Under the pieces are notes generated by a model. That model was not told where the DNA came from and searched no databases. It saw only the letters and a program-made list of their open reading frames with translations. A program made the position numbers and the translations under genes. Positions 8,729-16,915 of a DNA stretch of 64,000 bases are shown piece after piece. Position 1 is the stretch's first letter; each line of letters opens with the position of its first letter. Source of the DNA: Rhizobium leucaenae USDA 9039 (GTDB lineage: Bacteria > Pseudomonadota > Alphaproteobacteria > Rhizobiales > Rhizobiaceae); assembly GCF_000426285.1 (NCBI RefSeq), contig NZ_AUFB01000003.1:124001-188000 (forward strand), written 5' to 3'.

Positions 8729-9676
8729 TTAAAGGCCGACCGCGGCCTTGACGGCATCGAGACCACGCTTGCCGTCGATCGTCGTCACGCCTGCGAGCCA
8801 GGACGTCAGAGCCTCCGGATGCGCCTTCAGCCAAGCGGTCGCCGCAGTCTTAGCATCCTCGCCGCCGAGAATCGAACCCATCAGCGAATTTTCCATGCCG
8901 ATATCGAAGGTCAGATTGTGGAACAGTTTCGCCGCATTGGGGCAGGTGGCCGACCAACCGGTACGCGCCAGCGTGTAGACCTGCGCGCCGCCGTAGTCCG
9001 GACCGAAATAAGCGTCGCCGCCTGCGAGATAGGCAATCTTGAAGCGATCATTCATCGGATGCGGCGCCCAGGCGAGGAAGACGATCGCATGCTTATCCTT
9101 GCCGGCGCGTTCGACCTGCGACAGCATCGCCTGCTCGCTCGATTCCACCAGTTCCCAGCCCTTCAGACCGAAATCGTTGGCGTCGATCATCTTCTGAATA
9201 TTGGCGTTGGCCGGCGCGCCGGGTTCGATGCCGTAGATCTTGTGGTCGAAATCGTCGGCATGCTTCTGCAGGTCGGCGAAATCCTTGATGCCCTTGTCGG
9301 CGACATAGGCCGGAACGGCGAGCGTAAATTTCGCGCCCTGAAGATTGCGGTTCAGCACTTCAATGGCTTTAGACTTGTTAAGATCGTCGACGAAGGCCTT
9401 TTGTGCCGGCATCCAATTGCCGAGAAACACGTCGATCTCGCCAGTCTTCATCGATTGGTAGCCGATCGGCACCGAAAGCGTCTTGATATCGGGCTCATAG
9501 CCGAGTGCACCGAGCAACACGCCCGTTACGCCATTGGTCGAAGTAATATCGGTCCAGCCCGGATCGGACAGATGGATGGTGCGACAGGAATCACCATCGG
9601 CCTTGGCGACGCCGGCGAAGGACAAGGCGGAAAAGAGCGCGCCGACGGCAAGCCGGCCCATGGCAGAAATTTGCAT
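8729..9676 (-). CDS. choX: Choline ABC transporter periplasmic substrate-binding protein
   Basis: A 315-aa periplasmic binding protein of the OpuAC/ProX fold with a Sec signal peptide (residues 1 to about 26, ending GVAKA). It matches ChoX in its opening (CRTIHLSDPGWTDI), in its Trp-rich ligand box (LGNWMPAQ) and in FLAWAPHPMN. In Sinorhizobium ChoX delivers choline to the ChoWV permease/ATPase. Here choX is followed by betC and no choW or choV is present, so it must use a permease encoded elsewhere. First gene of the choX-betC unit, facing the LysR gene across about 100 bp. Confidence 0.92.
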   Translation of the reverse strand: MQISAMGRLAVGALFSALSFAGVAKADGDSCRTIHLSDPGWTDITSTNGVTGVLLGALGYEPDIKTLSVPIGYQSMKTGEIDVFLGNWMPAQKAFVDDLNKSKAIEVLNRNLQGAKFTLAVPAYVADKGIKDFADLQKHADDFDHKIYGIEPGAPANANIQKMIDANDFGLKGWELVESSEQAMLSQVERAGKDKHAIVFLAWAPHPMNDRFKIAYLAGGDAYFGPDYGGAQVYTLARTGWSATCPNAAKLFHNLTFDIGMENSLMGSILGGEDAKTAATAWLKAHPEALTSWLAGVTTIDGKRGLDAVKAAVGL

Positions 9677-9735
9677 GATGACAGTTCCCTTTTATTATTT
9701 GCTCATTTTATTGAACATCAGTAGCATTCGCCCTG

Positions 9736-9753
9736 TGAAGAAGGCTTTTTTCA
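9736..9753. promoter_or_regulatory. Candidate LysR operator between choX and its regulator
   Basis: Imperfect palindrome TGAAGAAGG-CTTTTTTCA in the short divergent intergenic region, just upstream of the regulator's start. The location suits an autoregulatory LysR site. The match is weak by itself. Confidence 0.3.
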
Positions 9754-9775
9754 ATGGATGACAAAAGGATTTTTT

Positions 9776-10678
9776 ATGTCTGAGCGGCCGGTGGATCTCG
9801 GATGGCTGCGAATTTTTGTCGAGGTTGGGCGCTCGGGCAGCCTGTCGTCCGCAGCGGCAAACCTCGGTCTGACTCAGCCGGCGGTCAGCTATCAGATCAG
9901 GCGGATCGAGGAGCAGATGGGCGTTACCCTCTTTCATCGCCAGCATCGCGGCGTCGAGCTGTCCTCGGAAGGTCGCCGTCTGTTCGAAGTCGTGGAGAAG
10001 GCGGTCGGCGGCGTCGATTCACTGGTGCGCAGCTTTCGCGCCGAAGCGCAGCGGCCGGCGGTGCGGCTTAGGACCGACTATGCCTTCTCGGCGCTGTGGC
10101 TGATCCCGCGCATGCATCGGTTTCGTCTGCTTCACCCGGAGCTGGATATTCAGATCGTCGCTACGCAACGACAGGATCGTGTTCATTCGGAAAGCGGCGA
10201 TGTCGCCGTCGTCTTCGGCAAGCGTGAGGAGTTCGGACCGGAGGCGGCGTTGTTGTTGCCGGAGAAGGTAGCGCCGATCTGTACCCAAGGCTTCGTTGAC
10301 AAATATGGTCCTTTCAGCGATCCCGGCCGCCTCGTGCAAGCGACGCTGGTGCATCTGGACACGGAAACACCGTCACCATGGTTCGATTGGAAGAGTTACT
10401 TCGCCGAACTTGGCATCAGCCGGGACACTTATGCTGCCCATGGCGACCTGCGGTTCAACACCTATTCGCTGGTCGTTCAGGCGGCGATCGGCGAACAGGG
10501 ATTGGCGCTCGGCTGGATGGGGCTGGTTGATTCGCTTCTGGCCGGTCGCATGTTGGTGACCGCAGGTCCGGTGATCGAGGGACCGAACCGCGGCTATTGG
10601 CTTCTGCCGCCGAGGTCGCAGAGCATGCATGCCGAACGGCTGACTGAATGGCTGGTCAGGGAAGCGGCGGCGATGTAG
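9776..10678 (+). CDS. LysR-family regulator of choline-sulfate utilisation
   Basis: A 300-aa LysR regulator. The N-terminal winged helix-turn-helix lies at about residues 5-65 (GSLSSAAANLGLTQPAVSYQIRR region) and the LysR substrate-binding domain follows from about residue 90. It resembles the regulator that accompanies betC/choX loci in rhizobia and GcvA-type LysR proteins. The inducer would be choline sulfate or choline (inference). The ATG at 9776 has AAAGGA 8 nt upstream and is preferred to the ATG at 9758. Divergent from choX-betC. Confidence 0.85.
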   Translation: MSERPVDLGWLRIFVEVGRSGSLSSAAANLGLTQPAVSYQIRRIEEQMGVTLFHRQHRGVELSSEGRRLFEVVEKAVGGVDSLVRSFRAEAQRPAVRLRTDYAFSALWLIPRMHRFRLLHPELDIQIVATQRQDRVHSESGDVAVVFGKREEFGPEAALLLPEKVAPICTQGFVDKYGPFSDPGRLVQATLVHLDTETPSPWFDWKSYFAELGISRDTYAAHGDLRFNTYSLVVQAAIGEQGLALGWMGLVDSLLAGRMLVTAGPVIEGPNRGYWLLPPRSQSMHAERLTEWLVREAAAM

Positions 10679-10688
10679 CCGGTGCTCG

Positions 10689-12065
10689 TCACTCCGCTCT
10701 TAGATCCGCCAGGAAGACATCGCACCAGCGCGAAACATCGTTTTCCAGCAAATGGTCCATCATGCCGCGCCAGCGCTCGCGCCGTTCTTCCAACGGCATA
10801 TTGATGCCGCGCGTCAAAGCGTTTGCCGTGTCGTCGACGTCATAGGGGTTGACGAGCAACGCACCTTTCAATTCGCGCGCCGCCCCGGCGAAACGCGAGA
10901 GCACCAGCACGCCGGGATCGTCCGGATCCTGCGCCGCCACATATTCCTTGGCGACGAGGTTCATCCCGTCGCGCAACGGCGTCACCAGGCCGACTTTCGC
11001 CAACCGGTAGAGGCCAGCAAGGACCGGCCGGCTGATCGAGCGGTTGATGTAGCGGATCGGCACCCAGTCGACGGTGCCGATGGCGCCGTTGACCCGGCCG
11101 GCCTGCTCGGCGACGGCATGCTGCATCGCCTCGTATTCGGGCACTTCCGAGCGCGATTTCGGCGTGATCTGCAGGTACGTGACACGGCGCTGATGGGCCG
11201 GATTGTTGGTAATGAAGCGTTCGAATGCGTCGATGCGTTGCGTGATCCCTTTGGAATAATCGAGCCGGTCGACGCCGATGATCAGGTCGCGGCCTTCGAT
11301 GCTTTGCCGCGCCTTGCGCACCACGCTGTGGGCCGCCGCCTTGCGGGCGAAAGCGGCGAAGGCTGCGGTCTCGATGCCGATCGAATAGGCGCCGCCGCGG
11401 AAATTGTGGCCGTGAGCGCTGAAATGGCCAGGACTGTTTTCGACCCCCATGCCTTCGCGCTTAAGGCAGCCGGCGAAATTTTCGAGATCGTATTTGGTCT
11501 GGAAGCCGAGCAGGTCATAGGAGGAGAGGCCTCGCATGATTTCTTCGTGCACTGGCATGGTAAAAAGCACGTCGGCTGGCGGCCAGGGAATGTGCAGGAA
11601 GAAACCGATGCGGTTCTTGAATCCCATTTCCCTCAACTCCGCCGCGAGCGGAATGAGGTGATAGTCATGCACCCAGATGGTGTCCTCGGGCTCCAGCAGC
11701 GGCGCCAGCCGGTGGGCGAAGAAGCGGTTGACGCGGAAGTAGCTGGCCATTTCCTTGCGGCCATATTCGGCCAAGTCCAGCCGGTAATGGCAGATCGGCC
11801 AGAGCACGCGGTTTGCAAAGCCCTGATAATATTCCTCGACATCGGTTTGAGTGAGGTCGGTCAGCGCATAGGTGATGTTGCCGTCTTGGGTCAACACCAG
11901 CGGCTCGGGTTCGATATCGCCGCTCGATTTGCCCGACCAGCCCATCCACACGCCGCCGCGCTCGGCAAGGGCAGCCTGAAGCGCAACTGCAAGCCCGCCG
12001 GCCGCCGCCGCACCTTTGTTGTCGGGGACGGAAACGCGGTTGGAAACAATGATGAGACGACTCAC
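10689..12065 (-). CDS. otsA: Alpha,alpha-trehalose-phosphate synthase (GT20)
   Basis: Joins UDP-glucose and glucose 6-phosphate to trehalose 6-phosphate in the cytoplasm, for osmotic and desiccation tolerance. At 458 aa it has family length. Seen: N-terminal [11 protein letters not shown], the glucose-6-phosphate site [11 protein letters not shown] near residue 130, [10 protein letters not shown] near residue 265, and [14 protein letters not shown] near residue 365. It lies 53 bp downstream of otsB on the same strand, so otsB-otsA form one operon. It ends 10 bp from the convergent LysR gene. Confidence 0.96.
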   Translation of the reverse strand: MSRLIIVSNRVSVPDNKGAAAAGGLAVALQAALAERGGVWMGWSGKSSGDIEPEPLVLTQDGNITYALTDLTQTDVEEYYQGFANRVLWPICHYRLDLAEYGRKEMASYFRVNRFFAHRLAPLLEPEDTIWVHDYHLIPLAAELREMGFKNRIGFFLHIPWPPADVLFTMPVHEEIMRGLSSYDLLGFQTKYDLENFAGCLKREGMGVENSPGHFSAHGHNFRGGAYSIGIETAAFAAFARKAAAHSVVRKARQSIEGRDLIIGVDRLDYSKGITQRIDAFERFITNNPAHQRRVTYLQITPKSRSEVPEYEAMQHAVAEQAGRVNGAIGTVDWVPIRYINRSISRPVLAGLYRLAKVGLVTPLRDGMNLVAKEYVAAQDPDDPGVLVLSRFAGAARELKGALLVNPYDVDDTANALTRGINMPLEERRERWRGMMDHLLENDVSRWCDVFLADLRAE

Positions 12066-12118
12066 GGAATGCTCCTTTCAAGAGGGCCGCGGCGGCAGGC
12101 CGAATTGACCAAAAATGA

Positions 12119-12913
12119 TTATTTGGCAAGCGCCGCGAGTATCTCTCTTAAACGTCCGGGCGAGGGAATGGATGCACGTGCGAGCGTCTTGCCCTTGGGC
12201 GGACCTATGCGCACGGATTGACCGCCGAGGCGGTTCGCGACAGCGAACATGGTCTCGTCGGTGACGTCGTCACCGATCGCGAGAGGCCGCCGCCCGTTGA
12301 AGGGCGGCTCATTCAGAAAGGCTTCGACGGCATGTCCCTTGCTCGCGTGCGCCGGGCAGATTTCAACCACAAGCTTGCCATGTTGCAGGATCCAGTCCGG
12401 GCCGGCTTCCTGAAGATAGCGCTGCATCATTTCGGCGACATCAGCTTCTCGCTCCGGTGCCAGCCGGTAGTGTACGGCGACCGCAGCCCCTTTATCCTCG
12501 ACGAGAACGCCCGGCCAAGCCTCGATCTCCCGCGCGATCATCCGCTTCATCTCCTGGAAGGCGGGCGGAATCAGCGCGCGCCGCAGGCGTCCTGCCGCGT
12601 CGCGCCGCTCGGCGCCGTGCAGGCCGGCGACAGAGAAGTGGAAAGGGGTAAAAAGAGGGTCCACGAAGGCAACCGCGCGCCCGGTCACCAGCGCCAGCGC
12701 GCCGCCGAGCCGGCGCGAAAGCGTCTCGAGCACAAAGGGCAGGGCCGGAGGGACGGTGATCGCCTCGGGGGTCTCGGCGAGATCGAGCAGCGTTCCGTCT
12801 ATGTCGAGGAACAGCGCCCATTCGTCAGGATACAATGAGAGTGCGGTGAGCGCCGGCTCGTTCGGCGGCGCGGGTTCGGCTTCACCCTGTTCGGGCTGTT
12901 CCTTGTAAGTCAT
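12119..12913 (-). CDS. otsB: Trehalose-6-phosphate phosphatase
   Basis: Dephosphorylates trehalose 6-phosphate to trehalose. The 264-aa HAD-superfamily enzyme has the nucleophile motif DIDGT (Asp37, Asp39), GRAVAFVDPLF in the HAD core, HGKLVVEI in the cap and IGDDVTDE as motif IV. A proline-rich N-terminal tail of about 25 residues precedes the domain. First gene of otsBA. The 5' region contains a terminator and a peptide-coding leader at 13026-13230, described separately. Confidence 0.95.
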   Translation of the reverse strand: MTYKEQPEQGEAEPAPPNEPALTALSLYPDEWALFLDIDGTLLDLAETPEAITVPPALPFVLETLSRRLGGALALVTGRAVAFVDPLFTPFHFSVAGLHGAERRDAAGRLRRALIPPAFQEMKRMIAREIEAWPGVLVEDKGAAVAVHYRLAPEREADVAEMMQRYLQEAGPDWILQHGKLVVEICPAHASKGHAVEAFLNEPPFNGRRPLAIGDDVTDETMFAVANRLGGQSVRIGPPKGKTLARASIPSPGRLREILAALAK

Positions 12914-13025
12914 GGAGGTTTAGCTATGGCACGCTTTTCGTTCGGCAAGAGAAAAACGACTACACCAGACGTTTATTCCGGGAAGGATAGGCCGATATGC
13001 CGCAATATCGGCAACCGGTAGACGC

Positions 13026-13052
13026 AAAAAAGGGCCGCGCGAAGCGACCCTT
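13026..13052 (-). terminator. Intrinsic terminator upstream of otsB
   Basis: Minus-strand 9-bp stem (AAGGGTCGC with GCGGCCCTT, one G-U pair), 5-nt loop, then six T. It lies about 110 nt before the otsB start codon and downstream of the 24-codon ORF, so it either ends a small transcript or acts as an attenuator for otsBA. Confidence 0.75.
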
Positions 13053-13108
13053 CCATGAGTTCTGGCCCGTAACTGGCCTGAAGCGCAGAACGCTTCCGGA
13101 AGGTTTGA

Positions 13109-13183
13109 TCAGAGCGAGGGCTGCCTCGCAACGCTCACAACCATTTCCATGCCTGATACGCGGACCGAAATCTCACTAGACAT
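13109..13183 (-). CDS. Candidate 24-aa leader peptide upstream of otsBA
   Basis: ATG at 13183 with a very strong ribosome site (GGAAGGTGA, about 5 nt spacing), stop TGA at 13111-13109. The product is MSSEISVRVSGMEMVVSVAR plus QPSL. The 3' end of the ORF lies in a hairpin (GAGCG at 13136-13132 with CGCTC at 13116-13112). Further hairpins and the terminator at 13052-13026 follow. The arrangement resembles a leader-peptide attenuator, but there is no run of one codon type to suggest an amino-acid signal. I recognise no homologue. Confidence 0.45.
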   Translation of the reverse strand: MSSEISVRVSGMEMVVSVARQPSL

Positions 13184-13200
13184 TGGATCACCTTCCTTTC

Positions 13201-13228
13201 GTTACGTTGACGATATGCCTAACGTAAC
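13201..13228. promoter_or_regulatory. 28-bp inverted repeat, candidate operator
   Basis: Perfect 8-bp arms GTTACGTT and AACGTAAC separated by 12 bp, about 18 bp upstream of the 24-codon ORF. A possible -35 (TTGAAA, about 13246) would place the -10 inside the upstream arm, as expected for a repressor site. The regulator is unknown. Confidence 0.5.
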
Positions 13229-13438
13229 TCAAATTTCATCGATTTCAAGGGGCATATATGAGAGACGCTTCACTCTTGGTGTCGCATTGAAACGCAAGGG
13301 TTCGTTCAACTTTTGCGTGCTATTCATCGTAGCAGTTGGCAGCGGAAGCAGCGCCTGTCTGTGCCAGCGGACAGGATCGGGGAAGATGGGCAACCTCGAC
13401 CGTGGCGATCGGCCTCGCCGTCAACAAGGAGGTGAGCT

Positions 13439-13525
13439 ATGTGGTTTCCACTTAGCATCACGCTTTGGGTAAGAAAAACCCGGACTAGCTGGCAAGTGCA
13501 GGTCCGGGTCAATTTCTTCAACTAA
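13439..13525 (+). CDS. Candidate small protein, 28 aa, unknown function
   Basis: ATG at 13439 preceded by AAGGAGGTGAGCT, a near-perfect Shine-Dalgarno. Stop TAA at 13523-13525. The product starts MWFPLSITLWVRKTRTSWQ and ends VRVNFFN: amphipathic, rich in Trp, Arg and Val. An 8-bp inverted repeat (ACCCGGAC at 13478-13485, GTCCGGGT at 13502-13509) lies within the ORF and a strong hairpin follows the stop. No function is recognised. The ribosome site is the main support. Confidence 0.45.
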   Translation: MWFPLSITLWVRKTRTSWQVQVRVNFFN

Positions 13526-13532
13526 AGCAAAC

Positions 13533-13558
13533 GAGGGGTGGGCTGCAACCCGCCCCTC
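13533..13558 (+). terminator. Strong GC hairpin after the 28-aa ORF
   Basis: Stem GAGGGGTGGG with CCCGCCCCTC, loop CTGCAA. There is no T-run, so termination would be inefficient or Rho-assisted; it may simply protect a short message. The remaining sequence to 13819 is A+T-richer and probably holds the promoter of the amidotransferase gene. I see no further gene there. Confidence 0.4.
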
Positions 13559-13819
13559 ACTCCCGAAATATAGGCCAAGCCGACATTTTCATCAAGCCAT
13601 GCAGCGCGGGGCAAAAAAAGCTTTAAAGTAGGCGTGTTCACATAAGAATAATGCTGTGACGCCGAAATGTGATCGGACGGTGTGTCAAGAATCTGTCACC
13701 TTCACTCCCCAATCCTTGGTAAATTAAGAGTTTATTACCTATTCCGCACGAACAATCGTTCTTGATTTTGACATTCTCCCGCGGGACAGGAAGCGAGCGG
13801 GAATTGGAGCGAAAGACGC

Positions 13820-14635
13820 ATGTGTCGCTGGGCAGCCTATCGTGGAGACCCCCTCTATCTGGAGGAGCTGGTATCTTCGCCCGCCCACTCCCTGATTGAG
13901 CAATCCCATTGCGCGACGCGCGCCAAGACAGCGACCAACGGCGATGGGTTCGGCATTGCCTGGTATGGCGACCGGCCGGAGCCGGGCCGCTATCGCGACA
14001 TCCTTCCGGCCTGGTCCGATTGCAATCTCAAGAGCTTGGCACGGCAAATCCGTTCGCCGCTTTTTCTCGCCCATGTCCGCGCTGCGACCGGCGGCGGCAC
14101 ACGTCGGGACAACTGCCATCCTTTTGTGCATGAAAACTGGTCCTTCCAGCACAATGGGCAGATTTCCAACTTTGATCGCTTGCGTCGGCCGATGGAATCC
14201 ATGCTGGATGATCAGCTTTTTCACGCCCGCGGCGGCACGACCGATTCCGAGCTTCTCTTCTTGCTGGCGTTGCAATTCGGTCTTCCATCCAATCCATTTG
14301 CCGCGATTTCGGAAGCCATCGGTTTTGCCGAGGGCCTGTCGGTTCATCTGACCGGTTCGGCGCTGGTGCGCTTTACGGCCGCTTTTTCCGACGGAAAGTC
14401 GCTCTATGCGGTGCGCTATGCTACCGACCGCAAGGCGCCGACGCTTTATGCCTCGCCTGTCGGCATCGGCTATTGCCTCGTGTCCGAGCCGCTGAACGAC
14501 GATATCGATGCCTGGACGGAAGTTCCGGATGGCAGCGCAGTATTGATCGACGACATGGGTGTCCACATCACGCCCTTCCAGCCGGAAAAGCGCGCATCCG
14601 CCGGACCGCAGGCGCCTCTCACTATCCCTGCTTGA
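13820..14635 (+). CDS. Class II glutamine amidotransferase (YafJ/EgtC-like)
   Basis: A 271-aa Ntn-type glutaminase domain. Cys2, exposed after Met removal, is the predicted nucleophile (MCRWAAYRG). NGDGFGIAWYG, FLAHVRAATGG and the HNGQI box (near residue 111) complete the glutamine site. Such stand-alone proteins hydrolyse glutamine or gamma-glutamyl bonds; the physiological substrate here is unknown. EgtC of ergothioneine synthesis belongs to this family, but no egtB or egtD is present. Its 3' end overlaps that of coaBC by 14 bp (convergent). Confidence 0.88.
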   Translation: MCRWAAYRGDPLYLEELVSSPAHSLIEQSHCATRAKTATNGDGFGIAWYGDRPEPGRYRDILPAWSDCNLKSLARQIRSPLFLAHVRAATGGGTRRDNCHPFVHENWSFQHNGQISNFDRLRRPMESMLDDQLFHARGGTTDSELLFLLALQFGLPSNPFAAISEAIGFAEGLSVHLTGSALVRFTAAFSDGKSLYAVRYATDRKAPTLYASPVGIGYCLVSEPLNDDIDAWTEVPDGSAVLIDDMGVHITPFQPEKRASAGPQAPLTIPA

Positions 14636-15833
14636 ACTGTTCGGCAATCAACGCCGCCAGACGCGCCGCCACTTCTTCCTTGTCGAGATCGGGCCACTGC
14701 TCCACGCCATGATTGCGGATGAGTTTTACGCTGTTGCGCGTGCCGCCCATGATGCCGGTTGCCGGCGAGACATCGTTGGCGACGATCATATCGGCGCCCT
14801 TGCGCTCCAGCTTCGCCCGGGCATTCACCTCTACATCCTGCGTTTCGGCGGCAAAGCCGATAACGAGCTTCGGCCGCTGCGTGTGATGACCGACGGTTTT
14901 CAGGATGTCGGGATTTTCGGTGAGCGCCAGCGTCGGAATGGATTCGCCCGGATGTTTCTTGATTTTCTGATCGGCGGCAGATGCGACGCGCCAGTCGGCA
15001 ACGGCTGCGACCATCACGGCGATATCGGCCGGAAGAGCCGAAAGCACGGCATCACGCATCTCTTCCGCACGCTCGACATGAACGACATGCATGCCCATCG
15101 GATCGGGGATCGAGACGGGTCCGGAGACGAGCGTGACGTCGGCGCCGAGGGCTGCGAGCGCAGAGGCAATGGCATGGCCCTGCCGGCCGGAAGAACGATT
15201 GGCGATATAACGCACCGGGTCGATCGGTTCATGCGTCGGACCCGACGTGACGACGGCTTTTCTGCCGGCGAGTGGTCTTGCCCCATCATCCAGCCGCATT
15301 TCGGCGGCAGCGACGATCTCCAACGGCTCGGCCATACGACCGGTGCCGGCCTCCTTGCTTTCGGCCATTTCGCCGGCCATGGGGCCGACGAAGCGAACGC
15401 CGTCGCCCCGCAATATCTCGATGTTACGTTTTGTCGCCGGATGCGCCCACATCTTCGGATTCATGGCTGGTGCTGCAAGCACGGGCCGGTCGGTCGCGAG
15501 CAGCACGGTCGAGGCAAGGTCGTCGGCAAGGCCATTGGCCATCTTGGCGAGGAGATCGGCGGTCGCCGGCGCAATCAGCACCAGGTCGGAGTCACGCGCC
15601 AGCCGGATATGGCCGACATCCTGCTCATCCTGTCGGGAAAACAGGTCGGTAAAGACATGGTCGGCCGCCAGCGCACCGACGGCAAGCGGCGTAATGAATT
15701 CCTGAGCTCCCAATGTCATGATGGGACGGACGGTGGCGCCGCGCTCGCGCAGCCGCCGGATGAGATCGAGGCTCTTATAGGCCGCGATGCCACCGGAAAT
15801 GATGAGAAGGATGCGTTTTCCCGCAAGAACCAT
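14622..15833 (-). CDS. coaBC: Bifunctional phosphopantothenoylcysteine decarboxylase / phosphopantothenate-cysteine ligase
   Basis: Two steps of coenzyme A synthesis in one 403-aa protein. The CoaC flavodomain (residues 1 to about 185) has GGIAAYKS, the catalytic His in GHIRLAR (about residue 75) and PAMNPKMW. The CoaB domain (about 190-400) has TSGPTHEPIDPVR, NRSSGRQG and the KIKK lysine cluster. In many rhizobia it lies between ubiB and dut. Here 14.4 kb separates it from dut and 15.2 kb from ubiB. Confidence 0.96.
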   Translation of the reverse strand: MVLAGKRILLIISGGIAAYKSLDLIRRLRERGATVRPIMTLGAQEFITPLAVGALAADHVFTDLFSRQDEQDVGHIRLARDSDLVLIAPATADLLAKMANGLADDLASTVLLATDRPVLAAPAMNPKMWAHPATKRNIEILRGDGVRFVGPMAGEMAESKEAGTGRMAEPLEIVAAAEMRLDDGARPLAGRKAVVTSGPTHEPIDPVRYIANRSSGRQGHAIASALAALGADVTLVSGPVSIPDPMGMHVVHVERAEEMRDAVLSALPADIAVMVAAVADWRVASAADQKIKKHPGESIPTLALTENPDILKTVGHHTQRPKLVIGFAAETQDVEVNARAKLERKGADMIVANDVSPATGIMGGTRNSVKLIRNHGVEQWPDLDKEEVAARLAALIAEQFKQG

Positions 15834-15978
15834 GGCCCGTACCCGTCGCCTGTTTTTGTGCTCATGAACCTAAGCCTTTGGGGCGTAATAGGCAATCGGC
15901 AGTAGTGTCGGTAGAGAATGTCGACACCGAAGTCGATGAAGGCAGGCGGCGATGCATTTTCGTTTCTTTCGGATGCGG

Positions 15979-16013
15979 AAGGCCGCGGAGGGAGAGGCTC
16001 CGCGGCCTTTTTT
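15979..16013 (+). terminator. Strong intrinsic terminator without an obvious upstream gene
   Basis: 12-bp stem (AAGGCCGCGGAG with CTCCGCGGCCTT), loop GGAGAGG, then six T on the plus strand. No plus-strand gene precedes it closely: coaBC upstream is on the other strand and the amidotransferase ends 1.3 kb before. It may end a small RNA starting near 15850-15900, or act in reverse to separate the SDR gene from coaBC. Confidence 0.75.
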
Positions 16014-16031
16014 CCGTCATAGCGTACGCGG

Positions 16032-16796
16032 TTAGGTGCGCGTGATCGAGGCGCCGCCATCGACCAGCGATGCGGTGCCGGTGACGAAGCTTGCGTCATC
16101 GGAGGCGAGATAGAGGACCGAGCGGGCCAGCTCCTCAGGACCGGCGACACGCTTCAGCGCATGCAGATTGGTGATGAAGTTCTGCTTGTCGGGGGTGTCG
16201 TTCATCTCGCGATACATGTCGGTATCGACGGCGCCCGGCAGCACGGCATTGACGCGCACATTCTGCGGGCCGAACTCGGCTGCGAGCGCCTGCGTCAAGC
16301 CGATCAGGCCGGACTTGCTGGCGGCATAGGCGGCAACGCCGGGAAAGGCAAAGCTGTAGCCCACGAAGGTCGACGTGAAGATCACCGAACCGCCTCCATG
16401 CTTGACCATTTCTCCGATCTGGTGCTTTGCGGCGAGGAAGGAAGCGGTCAAGTTGATTGCGAGCGCATCGCTAAAACCCGCCTCGGAAACCTCGGTGCTC
16501 GGGCCTGCTTCGCCGAGCGTGCCGGCATTGTTGAAGGCGACGTCGAGTTTCCCGTAGCGCTCGACGGCAAGGGCGACCAACCCTTTGTGATAGTCTTCCG
16601 AACGCACGTCGCCGGCAAGTGCTGCAGCTTCGCCGCCCGTAGCCTTGATTTCTGCAACAAGGCTTTCCAATTCGGCCCCCCTGCGGGCGCCGACAATGAC
16701 CTTGGCGCCTTCTTCAGCGAAGAGTTTGGCGGTGGCGCGGCCGATGCCGGAGCTGGCGCCGGTGACGATTGCGACTTTTCCATTCAAGCGGTTCAT
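16032..16796 (-). CDS. SDR-family oxidoreductase
   Basis: A 254-aa classical short-chain dehydrogenase/reductase. NAD(P)-binding TGASSGIG is at residues 13-20, NNAG near 90, the catalytic YAASK near 160, and the C-terminal TGTASLVDGG is typical of cytoplasmic alcohol/ketone reductases of the FabG-like group. Arg residues after the Gly-rich loop (GARRG) suggest NADP preference (inference). The substrate is unknown. A LysR gene is divergent 119 bp away and is its likely regulator. Confidence 0.9.
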   Translation of the reverse strand: MNRLNGKVAIVTGASSGIGRATAKLFAEEGAKVIVGARRGAELESLVAEIKATGGEAAALAGDVRSEDYHKGLVALAVERYGKLDVAFNNAGTLGEAGPSTEVSEAGFSDALAINLTASFLAAKHQIGEMVKHGGGSVIFTSTFVGYSFAFPGVAAYAASKSGLIGLTQALAAEFGPQNVRVNAVLPGAVDTDMYREMNDTPDKQNFITNLHALKRVAGPEELARSVLYLASDDASFVTGTASLVDGGASITRT

Positions 16797-16870
16797 TGTT
16801 CCATCTTCTGGGTGAGGACGTGTCTGTTGTTCCGTCCGATGCGCAGAGAATGGTGTTTTTCGATCGTTCG

Positions 16871-16886
16871 GATTAGTCTTCTAATC
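16871..16886. promoter_or_regulatory. Candidate LysR operator between SDR and LysR genes
   Basis: Perfect 6-bp inverted repeat GATTAG-TCTT-CTAATC in the divergent promoter region, 29 bp before the LysR start codon. Position and size fit a site shared by both promoters. Confidence 0.4.
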
Positions 16887-16915
16887 ATGGAACTCGAATT
16901 CGGGATTGCCGAACG

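Noticed and set aside
13149-13472. A 107-codon plus-strand open frame over the otsB leader region.
   Set aside because: It crosses the inverted repeat, has no ribosome site at its start and no coherent codon use. The tiny ORFs on each strand with strong ribosome sites explain the region better.
13820-14635. EgtC of ergothioneine synthesis, given the nearby catabolic operon.
   Set aside because: It is only the general class II amidotransferase fold. No egtB, egtD or egtA is in the window, and the gene is 9 kb from the catabolic genes.
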